Below, in pieces: positions 6,361-10,979 of a stretch of 10,979 nucleotides of DNA. Where the stretch lies: assembly GCA_934646965.1 (NCBI GenBank), contig CAKUEZ010000066.1:1-10979 (forward strand), written 5' to 3'. The stretch comes from an uncultured Collinsella sp. Lineage in GTDB: Bacteria; Actinomycetota; Coriobacteriia; Coriobacteriales; Coriobacteriaceae. Made by a program: the position numbers and the translations under genes. Under the pieces are notes generated by a model. That model saw only the letters and a list, made by a program, of their open reading frames with translations, ran no database searches and had not been told where the DNA came from. The stretch's first letter is position 1; each line of letters begins with the position of its first letter.

Positions 6361-6404
6361 AAACAAGGGGAGCATCCGTATAACGGGTGCTCTCCTTTGT
6401 TTTT
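6361..6404 (+). terminator. Intrinsic terminator of the envelope operon
   Basis: ACAAGGGGAGCATCCGT (6363-6379) pairs with ACGGGTGCTCTCCTTTGT (6383-6400), with G-T pairs and one bulge, around a 3-base loop. TTTTT (6400-6404) follows. It lies 90 bp beyond the stop of the last operon gene and is the first stem with a T-tract after 952, which supports one transcript for 952-6270. The rest of 6271-6558 holds a small GGGC/GCCC hairpin (6303-6313) and a GACGCC/GGCGTC hairpin (6510-6524), with no gene. Confidence 0.8.
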
Positions 6405-6558
6405 GCCCAGATGCTCCGGAATACCGCGAAACAGGATCAGCGACGGCGCACCGACCTTTGAAGGGCTTTTCGAGATCTTTCGGCGGGCTTTGGATGGGCA
6501 TGCGTGAAAGACGCCTGCGGCGTCGGGTGCCTCTGAAACGAAGATAAGGAGGTACACG

Positions 6559-6912
6559 ATGGACAAGGAGCGTCTTGAACCCAACAGCCCCCAGGAGGAG
6601 GCCATGTGGAGGGCGCAGGTGCTCAGGCGCACCGCCCGCATCTGCTCGGCGAAGGCCAAGGAGCTTGAGCGCATGGCGAAGGTGGACGGGAACGCCCCCA
6701 TGCGCGACAGCAGCACCCTGAAGGACGTGCTCAAGCGCATCGACAACGTGATGGAGTGGCGGTTCGTGAACGCTCTGGGCGAGGTCGTACTCGACGGGGA
6801 CATCCTCGCGGAGAGCATCGACTGCGAGGCCCTGCGCACCATGCGCTACTGCGTGGCGGAATACCTCAAGCGAATCGAGGAGCGGGAAGCGGAGGGGAAG
6901 GGCGATGAGTGA
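6559..6912 (+). CDS. Hypothetical protein, first gene of a two-gene unit
   Basis: A 117-residue, highly charged, mostly helical protein without signal peptide or membrane segment, so cytoplasmic. An N-terminal helix (about 11-42, EEAMWRAQVLRRTARICSAK) is followed by a second region (52-110) with LKDVLKRIDNVMEWRFV and an acidic C-terminus. I recognise no family. The start is well supported by AAGGAGG (6546-6552), 6 bases before the ATG. Its last 8 bases overlap the start of the next gene, so the two are translationally coupled. They share the terminator at 7199. They are separated from the envelope operon by a terminator and so probably have their own promoter, which I could not locate with confidence. 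Confidence 0.75.
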   Translation: MDKERLEPNSPQEEAMWRAQVLRRTARICSAKAKELERMAKVDGNAPMRDSSTLKDVLKRIDNVMEWRFVNALGEVVLDGDILAESIDCEALRTMRYCVAEYLKRIEEREAEGKGDE

Positions 6913-7186
6913 CTACGGCATCAAGACCTACGCCGACCTCGCCGAGACGTGCGGCGGGATGGTGCTCGCAAACGAGATGGCAAAACGCCCGCTTGAGCTT
7001 GTGAGCGGGGACTGGGCGCCGTGGGAGGAGATTTTCCAGTGGTACATCATACAGGACCCGTCGTTTGTCATGGATCACACGGGCGAGCCGGTGTTCTACG
7101 ACGAGGAGCTTGACCTGTACGTCCTTGGGGTAAATCATCTAGGCACAGCTTGGCAGCTCGTGCCCGCTCCGACAATCTACGATTGA
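6905..7186 (+). CDS. Hypothetical protein, second gene of a two-gene unit
   Basis: A 93-residue acidic protein, soluble by sequence. Notable features are ADLAETCGGMVLANEMAK near the start and an aromatic middle (WEEIFQWYIIQD), followed by FYDEELDLYVLGVNHLGTAW. The D-Y-V-x-G-V-x-H-x-G-T-x-W pattern looks conserved-domain-like. I have a weak memory of similar small proteins on clostridial and coriobacterial mobile elements, without a known role. The start ATG overlaps the previous stop (ATGAGTGA at 6905-6912) and is preceded by GAGGGGAAGGG. No catalytic motif is recognised. A function in element maintenance or host defence is possible but unsupported. Confidence 0.75.
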   Translation: MSDYGIKTYADLAETCGGMVLANEMAKRPLELVSGDWAPWEEIFQWYIIQDPSFVMDHTGEPVFYDEELDLYVLGVNHLGTAWQLVPAPTIYD

Positions 7187-7198
7187 AAAGACGCCGAA

Positions 7199-7236
7199 GG
7201 GCGCAGCGAAAACAATCGCTGCGCCCTTTATTTTTT
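7199..7236 (+). terminator. Strong intrinsic terminator after the two-gene unit
   Basis: GGGCGCAGCG (7199-7208) and CGCTGCGCCC (7217-7226) form a perfect 10-bp stem with an 8-base loop, followed by TTTATTTTTT. It lies 12 bp after the stop at 7186 and ends the transcript of 6559-7186. Confidence 0.92.
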
Positions 7237-7256
7237 GCTCCGCGCGCACTCAAGAC

Positions 7257-7403
7257 GCGCTTTCTACACGTCGTCACTTTATGCCTGAACTTGTAGAAAA
7301 ACTCCGAGAAGATCGCCCCGTTTATGGGGCTTTCCGAAGCGCTTTCTACAACTGTCGCAATCTTCGACAGATCCAACCCCTAAAACATGCCTTGTTTTCT
7401 ACA
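7257..7403. repeat. Clustered TTTCTACA motifs
   Basis: TTTCTACA occurs at 7261-7268, 7343-7350 and 7396-7403, and inverted (TGTAGAAA) at 7292-7299. The first and third share the longer word GCGCTTTCTACA (7257-7268 and 7339-7350), 82 bp apart. The stretch lacks a credible gene. Such a cluster could be protein-binding sites for an origin, a relaxosome, or excision control; which one is unknown. Confidence 0.6.
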
Positions 7404-7488
7404 GCGTTTCACGCCATATATCAGGAGAAATCGCCTTGGCTCCCTCCGCTATACGCTTCGGGGGCAAAAAAGGCAAAAGGGCATAAGG

Positions 7489-7612
7489 GGGACTGACGCA
7501 GCGTGCGCTGCGGTCGGCATAGCCGACAGTCCCATGCCCAACGCCCGCGTACTTCATACAAATAAACCCACGAGCATCGAGCGAAGCGAGATGCGCACGG
7601 GCGAAGGGCATG
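7489..7612. other. Compact structured region (three-way junction plus long hairpin)
   Basis: GGGACT (7489-7494) pairs with AGTCCC (7528-7533), enclosing two hairpins: CGCAGC/GCTGCG (7497-7502 with 7507-7512) and GTCGGC/GCCGAC (7513-7518 with 7522-7527). Directly after, CATGCCC (7533-7539) pairs with GGGCATG (7606-7612) and GCCCG (7543-7547) with CGGGC (7598-7602), enclosing GCATC/GATGC (7574-7578 with 7590-7594). This much pairing in 124 bp without a reading frame suggests a structured RNA or a single-strand-active DNA site such as an origin of transfer. No T-tract follows. Confidence 0.6.
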
Positions 7613-7760
7613 CGTATGGAGACCCCGTGAATCTCGAAATATAGCACTGACTTTTTTCTCCTCATTTATGAACGGATGCAAGCAAAAATACTGATTTATC
7701 AGGGTTTTTTCGATTTGCTGATGCGCAACGGTGCGGGTACTCTCGGGTCGAATTGAAATT

Positions 7761-7776
7761 GCGTTGCAAGCAACGC
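7761..7776. promoter_or_regulatory. Palindrome upstream of the excisionase-like gene
   Basis: GCGTTGC-AA-GCAACGC is a perfect 16-bp palindrome ending 9 bp before the AAAGGAGG Shine-Dalgarno of the gene at 7797. ATTGAAA words flank it (7752-7758 and 7779-7785). It may be an operator for that gene or a short leader hairpin. Confidence 0.45.
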
Positions 7777-7796
7777 CGATTGAAAAGGAGGCTCGA

Positions 7797-8039
7797 ATGA
7801 GCAAGGAGACAAGTGTTCAGGATGCGTCTAAGAACCCTGTGTACAGCATGCTCGAAAATGCCATGTTGGTCGTTGACGAAGAGGAGGCAAAGAAGTTTCT
7901 TGGGGCAACCAGGCTTTTGCAGTTGATGGTAGACAGCGGTGATGGCATCGGGCCTGCGCATCTTCGTCACTGCTATGACTCATCTCACCGCTATTACTTT
8001 GTAAGCGATCTGCTTTATTGGAACAAGAATCGTCCCTAG
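7797..8039 (+). CDS. Excisionase-like winged-helix protein
   Basis: From ATG 7797, preceded by AAAGGAGG (7784-7791), this is 80 residues. About residues 27-78 fit the small MerR-like excisionase fold (HTH_17 type): an EEEAKKFLG helix, a second helix ATRLLQLMVDSG, a turn, and a wing ending HRYYFVSDLLYW, which resembles the usual 'YRFxxsDLxxWl'. Such proteins bend DNA at attachment sites and direct the integrase toward excision. Some relatives are only transcription factors. The location, 107 bp before the integrase gene and in the same orientation, supports the excisionase reading. An upstream in-frame ATG at 7731 lacks an RBS and adds unrelated residues, so it was not used. Confidence 0.65.
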   Translation: MSKETSVQDASKNPVYSMLENAMLVVDEEEAKKFLGATRLLQLMVDSGDGIGPAHLRHCYDSSHRYYFVSDLLYWNKNRP

Positions 8040-8086
8040 GAATCTCGAAAGTCATTCAACGTAGCCCGTACCACTAGCAATCATAC

Positions 8087-8118
8087 GCCCCGATGCACCA
8101 GCGAAGCAGCATCGGGGC
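8087..8118. other. Perfect hairpin before the integrase RBS
   Basis: GCCCCGATGC (8087-8096) and GCATCGGGGC (8109-8118) form a 10-bp stem with a 12-base loop. No T-tract follows. The integrase Shine-Dalgarno (AAGGAGAGGAGG, 8127-8138) starts 8 bases later. It may limit read-through or translation of the integrase, or be a protein-binding site. Confidence 0.65.
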
Positions 8119-8146
8119 ACATCCATAAGGAGAGGAGGTGACAAGA

Positions 8147-9343
8147 GTGCCCACGAGGAAAGACAGCAAGGGGCGCATTCTTCGCCAAGGAGAGGGGCAG
8201 CGCCCGAACGGCCAGTACTATTTCAAGTTCAAAGACGTGAAAGGCAAGACGAAGTACAAGTACTCGTGGACGCTTACCACGCACGACCTCCCTCCCAAGG
8301 GCAAAAAGTCGGGGCCGTGCCTCCGCGAAATCGAGAAGCAGGTGCAACGCGATCTGTTTGACCGCGTTGCACCAAGCGGGATGACCGTTCTCGAATTGGT
8401 TGAAAAGTACGTCGCGACCAAGACGGCGGTGCGCCCGACTACGCGCGCGGGCTATAAGACGGTTATGAACTTTCTCGCCAAGGACGAGTTCGGAAGCAGG
8501 AAGATCGGCGATGTAACGACGCTCGACGCGAAGAATTGGCTCATCTATCTTCAAGGCGAGCTCGGGAAAAGCTACAGCGCGATTCACTGCATTCGAGGAG
8601 TGCTTCGCCCAGCTTTCCAGCTTGCGGAGGAAGACGACCTCATCAGGCGCAACCCGTTTAACTTCGAGCTCGCCACCGTACTCGTCAACGACTCCATTGC
8701 GCGCGAGGCCTTGTCCCCACGGGACGAGCGCAGGTTCCTCGATTTCATCAAGGGAGATAAGCATTACTCGCGATACTACGAAGCGTTCTACATCCTCTTC
8801 AACACGGGGCTGCGCATCTCGGAGTTCTGCGGTCTCACAAAATCTGACCTCGACTTCGAAAACGGAAGCATCCGCGTCAACAAGCAGCTGCAGAGGGGCA
8901 GCGATATGAGGTACTACATCGAGCGCCCCAAAACGAAAAGCGGCGAGCGATACGTGCCCATGTCCGAGGAAGTCAAAGAATGCTTCAAGGCAATCCTTCA
9001 AAAGCGTGCCAACCAACCCGTCGAGCCCGTCGTTGACGGGGTAAGCGGATTCCTGCTTCTGGACAAAAACGGCATGCCGAAGGTTGCGATGCACTGGGAG
9101 AAGTACTTCCAGCTCTCCCTCCGCAAGCACAATAGCATTTACAACAAGGGGCTTCCCAAGATTACCCCGCATGTCTGCCGACACACGTTCTGCTCCAAGA
9201 TGGCTCGCAAGGGGATGGATCCCGCGAAGCTCAAGTACATCATGGGGCACTCGGACATTAGCGTGACATACAACACGTACACCCACCTTGGATTCGAGGA
9301 CGTGAGGGGCGACATGCTCCGCATGACGGATGGTGCCGCGTAA
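8147..9343 (+). CDS. int: Tyrosine recombinase/integrase, Tn916 type
   Basis: From GTG 8147 this is 398 residues, close to the 405 of Tn916 Int. The N-terminal arm-binding domain (about 1-70) starts PTRKDSKGRILRQGEGQR and contains YYFKFKD and KYSWTL, closely like Tn916 Int. A SAM-like core-binding domain spans about 77-180. The catalytic domain has Arg223 (TGLRISEF), Lys262 or Lys264 (PKTKSGER), His342 and Arg345 (HVCRH), His368 (MGHSD) and the likely nucleophile Tyr378 (YNTYTH). All five classes of active-site residue are present, so it should be active. GTG 8147 sits 8 bases after GAGGAGG; an in-frame GTG at 8138 directly abuts that SD and is less likely. It lies 172 bp from the phosphatase start and catalyses integration and excision at the LMW-PTP core. 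Confidence 0.92.
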   Translation: MPTRKDSKGRILRQGEGQRPNGQYYFKFKDVKGKTKYKYSWTLTTHDLPPKGKKSGPCLREIEKQVQRDLFDRVAPSGMTVLELVEKYVATKTAVRPTTRAGYKTVMNFLAKDEFGSRKIGDVTTLDAKNWLIYLQGELGKSYSAIHCIRGVLRPAFQLAEEDDLIRRNPFNFELATVLVNDSIAREALSPRDERRFLDFIKGDKHYSRYYEAFYILFNTGLRISEFCGLTKSDLDFENGSIRVNKQLQRGSDMRYYIERPKTKSGERYVPMSEEVKECFKAILQKRANQPVEPVVDGVSGFLLLDKNGMPKVAMHWEKYFQLSLRKHNSIYNKGLPKITPHVCRHTFCSKMARKGMDPAKLKYIMGHSDISVTYNTYTHLGFEDVRGDMLRMTDGAA

Positions 9344-9356
9344 GCTAAAGTGTACG

Positions 9357-9400
9357 AAGTTGTAAATCCGCGAGGTTTACAACCGAATTTACAACTTTTG
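9357..9400. other. Putative integrase arm-binding sites, right end
   Basis: AAGTTGTAAA (9357-9366) is the inverse of TTTACAACTT. It is followed by TTTACAAC (9376-9383) and TTTACAACTTTTG (9388-9400). The first two form an 8-bp inverted repeat, GTTGTAAA/TTTACAAC. The word TTTACAACTTTT recurs at the left end (370-381). The site lies 14 bp after the integrase stop. Role is inferred from sharing and position. Confidence 0.55.
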
Positions 9401-9515
9401 CGGCGGAAAATATCCGCTCATACACGAGTCGATTCGGGATTCCGCGACTGGGCGATGACATACGAACAGCATTTATCACCTGCGGAAATCCTGATATACG
9501 AGAGGAAGTCCGAGG

Positions 9516-9962
9516 ATGCACAGAATCATGTTCGTATGCCACGGGAATATCTGTCGCTCGACGATGGCTGAGTCGGTGTTTGCCGAGCTGGTGCGCCGTG
9601 CCGGGCGCGAGGCGGAGTTCGTTATTGATTCCGCCGCGACCTCAACCGAGGAAATCGGCAACCCGCCGCATCATGGCACGGTTGCCAAGCTGCACGAGGT
9701 CGGGATTCCCGTGGCTGAGCACCGCGCGCGCCAGGTGCGTCGTGCGGAGTATGGCGACTGGGACCACATCGTCTATATGGATGCCGAGAACGCCCGTGGC
9801 CTGCGTCGCATCTTCGGCGACGATCCCGACGGCAAGATTTCGCGCCTGCTTGATTGGACCAACCGCCCCGGCGACGTGGCCGACCCGTGGTACACCGGCA
9901 ACTTTGACGCCACGTACCGCGATGTGCTCGCCGGCTGCACGGCTATGCTCGAGCAGCTGTAG
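9516..9962 (+). CDS. Low-molecular-weight protein tyrosine phosphatase, 5' end rebuilt by the element
   Basis: This is a 148-residue LMW-PTP of usual length. The P-loop is VCHGNICRST with nucleophile Cys8 and Arg14 (CX5R). The general acid is Asp123 in DPWYTG, followed by the aromatic Trp125-Tyr126. These enzymes hydrolyse phosphotyrosine, often on kinases or capsule-assembly proteins, and act in the cytoplasm. The first seven codons (MHRIMFV) and the RBS (AGAGGAAG, 9501-9508) are element DNA; from about codon 9-10 onward the sequence is host. The displaced native start, MQRILFI, is at 266. Residues before the P-loop remain hydrophobic beta-strand, so the protein should fold and work. The promoter is not evident. 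There is no terminator after the integrase gene, so read-through is possible. Confidence 0.93.
   Translation: MHRIMFVCHGNICRSTMAESVFAELVRRAGREAEFVIDSAATSTEEIGNPPHHGTVAKLHEVGIPVAEHRARQVRRAEYGDWDHIVYMDAENARGLRRIFGDDPDGKISRLLDWTNRPGDVADPWYTGNFDATYRDVLAGCTAMLEQL
9537..9553 (+). other. attR core
   Basis: TGCCACGGGAATATCTG encodes Cys-His-Gly-Asn-Ile plus the first bases of Cys13, inside the phosphatase P-loop. It matches attL at 287-303 except for positions 9 and 15. Downstream codons (CGC TCG ACG ATG) continue the host gene; upstream codons, including AGA for Arg3, are element sequence. Confidence 0.8.
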
Positions 9963-10008
9963 ACGTTCGGGCGGCGCGGGCGCACGAGCCACACCATCGG
10001 CATAAAAC

Positions 10009-10130
10009 GAGCGTGGATTTTCTCCCGCATACAAATTGAGCGTGGATTTTCTCCCACTTTGAGCGTTCAAGTGCGCTCTAAACGGGAGAAAATCCACGCT
10101 CATTATCTCGGTGGGAAATAATCCACGCTC
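10009..10130. repeat. Four-copy 18-bp inverted repeat cluster between convergent genes
   Basis: GAGCGTGGATTTTCTCCC occurs exactly at 10009-10026 and 10038-10055. Its reverse complement occurs exactly at 10084-10101 and with two changes at 10113-10130. Between copies two and three, GAGCG (10061-10065) and CGCTC (10074-10078) add an inner stem. Copies two and three can form one long hairpin, copies one and four a second around it. The cluster lies between the phosphatase stop (9962) and the convergent gene's stop (10133), where a bidirectional terminator is expected. The extent and regularity suggest a REP-like dispersed element rather than a simple terminator. Confidence 0.85.
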
Positions 10131-10132
10131 GA

Positions 10133-10462
10133 TTACTCGTCGACGATCTCGGCGAGCCAGACGTTCAGCGTATCGACCTCGGGGCAGCAGAACTTTGCCG
10201 TGCCGGGCTCGTTGCCGGGCACGGTTCCGCCATAGCGCAGGATATCGATATAGGGAAAGCCCACGTGGCAGGCCATGGCACACATCTTGCCGCGGTCGCG
10301 GTCGAAGTCAAAGACGTCGCCCGGCTTGTGCCCGTGGTGACAACGGCATGTACCCAGCTGATCCACGCAACTAATGCGAATACGCGGACGCTTGCCGCGC
10401 GGCGCACCGAGCGGCTTGTTCTCGCCCGCGGGCTCGGGGCCGCTCTCGCCAGCGCTACTCAT
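10133..10462 (-). CDS. TIGR04076-like small cysteine-rich protein
   Basis: This 109-residue protein has a polar N-terminal extension (1-24) and then a domain beginning RIRISCVDQLGTCRCHHGHK, with PGDVFDF, MCAMACHVGFPYIDILRYGG and a C-terminal FCCPEVDTLNVWLAEI. The order, with Cys-rich start, 'G..F.' middle, 'C..A...i.p.i..lr.G' and a late 'CCP', matches my memory of the TIGR04076 family. Its biochemical role is unknown; six or more Cys/His suggest metal or cluster binding. The start ATG (10460-10462) overlaps the stop of the upstream kinase gene by 8 bases (ATGAGTAG), so the two are translated as a coupled pair. It is host sequence, not element. Confidence 0.7.
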   Translation of the reverse strand: MSSAGESGPEPAGENKPLGAPRGKRPRIRISCVDQLGTCRCHHGHKPGDVFDFDRDRGKMCAMACHVGFPYIDILRYGGTVPGNEPGTAKFCCPEVDTLNVWLAEIVDE

Positions 10463-10979
10463 GGTCGATCACATCCAGGCAGGCCTCGATGGGCAAGCCG
10501 GCGGACTTGTCCTCCTGGTCGGCGTTGCGCTCGATAAGCTCTGCCACCACGCGCATGGCGTCGGCCGTTGCGCGCTGCAGGCTCCAGCCAGCCATAACGC
10601 GGCCGACGAGCACCGCCGAGAACGTATCACCGGTGCCCGGGAAGTAGACCGGGATCAGGTCGAAGGGAATCGTGAAGTGCTCCCCCGCCACGTGGTCGTA
10701 ACCGATAACGGCGTTCGTGCCGTCGACCACAGCGCTCGTAATGACCACCGACTTGGCGCCCAGCGCACGCATGGCGTCCACAAGGGCATGCGCCTCGTCG
10801 GGCGTGATTTGCTCGGCAATGGGCGTATCGGTGAGCAGGCAGGCCTCGGTATAGTTAGGAACCGCGTAGTCGGCGCACTCGAGCAGATGCCTCATGAGGC
10901 CGATCGTGGACTCGGGCACACCGGCGTAAAGTTTGCCGTTGTCGCCCATGATGGGGTCGACGAACACCTTGGTGCCCTT
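10455..10979 (-). CDS. Pyridoxamine/pyridoxal kinase, C-terminal part (partial)
   Basis: The frame is open to the right edge, so the N-terminus is missing; 174 residues are visible. Motifs are those of PfkB/ribokinase-superfamily vitamin B6 kinases: VFVDPIMGDNGKLY near the start, PNYTEACLL, then KSVVITSAV, and the anion-hole/catalytic motif PGTGDTFSAVLVG with Asp as base. The enzyme phosphorylates pyridoxal, pyridoxamine or pyridoxine with ATP in B6 salvage. The 'DPIMGD' and 'PNxTEA' pair favours PdxY/PdxK-type over ThiD or sugar kinases; substrate preference is inferred. It ends by overlapping the TIGR04076-like gene, so the pair forms an operon reading leftward. Confidence 0.85.
   Translation of the reverse strand, partial: KGTKVFVDPIMGDNGKLYAGVPESTIGLMRHLLECADYAVPNYTEACLLTDTPIAEQITPDEAHALVDAMRALGAKSVVITSAVVDGTNAVIGYDHVAGEHFTIPFDLIPVYFPGTGDTFSAVLVGRVMAGWSLQRATADAMRVVAELIERNADQEDKSAGLPIEACLDVIDHE

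Larger units (their letters stand above)
287..9553. mobile_element. Integrated element inserted in the LMW-PTP gene
   Basis: The boundaries are the duplicated core at 287-303 and 9537-9553 (15 of 17 bases identical). Inside are a tyrosine recombinase next to the right end, an excisionase-like gene before it, and arm-type motifs near both ends, the usual layout of a site-specific integrative element. Cargo is an XRE repressor, a five-gene envelope operon and a two-gene unit. No relaxase, replication initiator, type IV secretion, phage structural or packaging gene is visible. It is therefore either a mobilisable element relying on a helper's relaxase, a satellite, or a remnant that can only excise and integrate. 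The recombinase most resembles the Tn916 type. Integration regenerates the target gene using element-encoded 5' codons. Confidence 0.85.

Noticed and set aside
7489..7612. Retron msr/msd-type RNA
   Set aside because: No reverse transcriptase gene anywhere in the window.
7281..7665. Small open frames in the 7237-7665 stretch (both strands)
   Set aside because: No Shine-Dalgarno, no plausible protein composition, and they run through the palindromes and repeats.
7629..8050. 11-bp direct repeat GAATCTCGAAA flanking the excisionase-like gene (7629-7639 and 8040-8050)
   Set aside because: Several 11-bp matches are expected by chance in a window of this size, and there is no associated structure.
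8081..9286. 401-codon minus-strand open frame
   Set aside because: Fully antisense to the integrase, whose catalytic residues are all present; no RBS and no recognisable domain.
9493..9500. GATATACG as a -10 box for the phosphatase
   Set aside because: No -35 partner is seen, and transcription would start so close to the ATG that it would cut into the Shine-Dalgarno.
10009..10130. Possible CRISPR array
   Set aside because: Copies are in both orientations, spacing is irregular (11-28 bp), and there are no cas genes; inverted symmetry fits a REP-like or terminator structure.

Overview
The window looks like a chromosomal segment of a high-GC gut actinobacterium, most likely a Collinsella-type member of the Coriobacteriia. 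This rests on base composition, strong Shine-Dalgarno sites and gene content; no database search was possible. Host chromosome lies at both ends. On the left is the 3' end of an MFS transporter (1-219). On the right are a low-molecular-weight protein tyrosine phosphatase (LMW-PTP, 9516-9962) and a convergent, translationally coupled pair: a TIGR04076-like small protein and a pyridoxamine/pyridoxal kinase (10133-10979).

Between them is a 9.25 kb integrated element (about 287-9553) inserted into the 5' end of the LMW-PTP gene. The displaced native 5' end remains at 266-304 as a 12-codon remnant with its own RBS. The element brings a substitute RBS, start codon and first seven codons that rebuild the phosphatase at the other end. 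The duplicated core (TGCCACGG, then AATAT) encodes the catalytic phosphate-binding loop. A Tn916-type tyrosine recombinase (8147-9343) and a small winged-helix excisionase-like gene (7797-8039) sit at the right end. Short TTTACAACTT-type motifs near both ends are probable integrase arm sites.

The cargo has three parts. (1) A divergent XRE-family repressor (401-736) has a 34-bp near-perfect palindrome just upstream, which probably controls it and the rightward operon. (2) A five-gene operon (952-6270) encodes only envelope proteins: an LPKTG-anchored leucine-rich-repeat protein, two single-pass membrane proteins sharing a related ectodomain, a Tat-type lipoprotein, and a two-helix membrane protein with a coiled coil. 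I do not recognise this set as a named system; it is the best candidate here for an undescribed surface system. (3) A two-gene unit of unknown cytoplasmic proteins (6559-7186) ends at a strong terminator.

A 610-base stretch with no convincing gene (7187-7796) holds clustered TTTCTACA motifs and a compact three-way-junction palindrome, plausible as an origin of transfer or structured RNA. No relaxase, replication protein or conjugation gene is present, so the element would need help to move between cells. Between the convergent host genes at the right are four copies of an 18-bp motif in inverted arrangement, probably a REP-like dispersed repeat acting as a bidirectional terminator.
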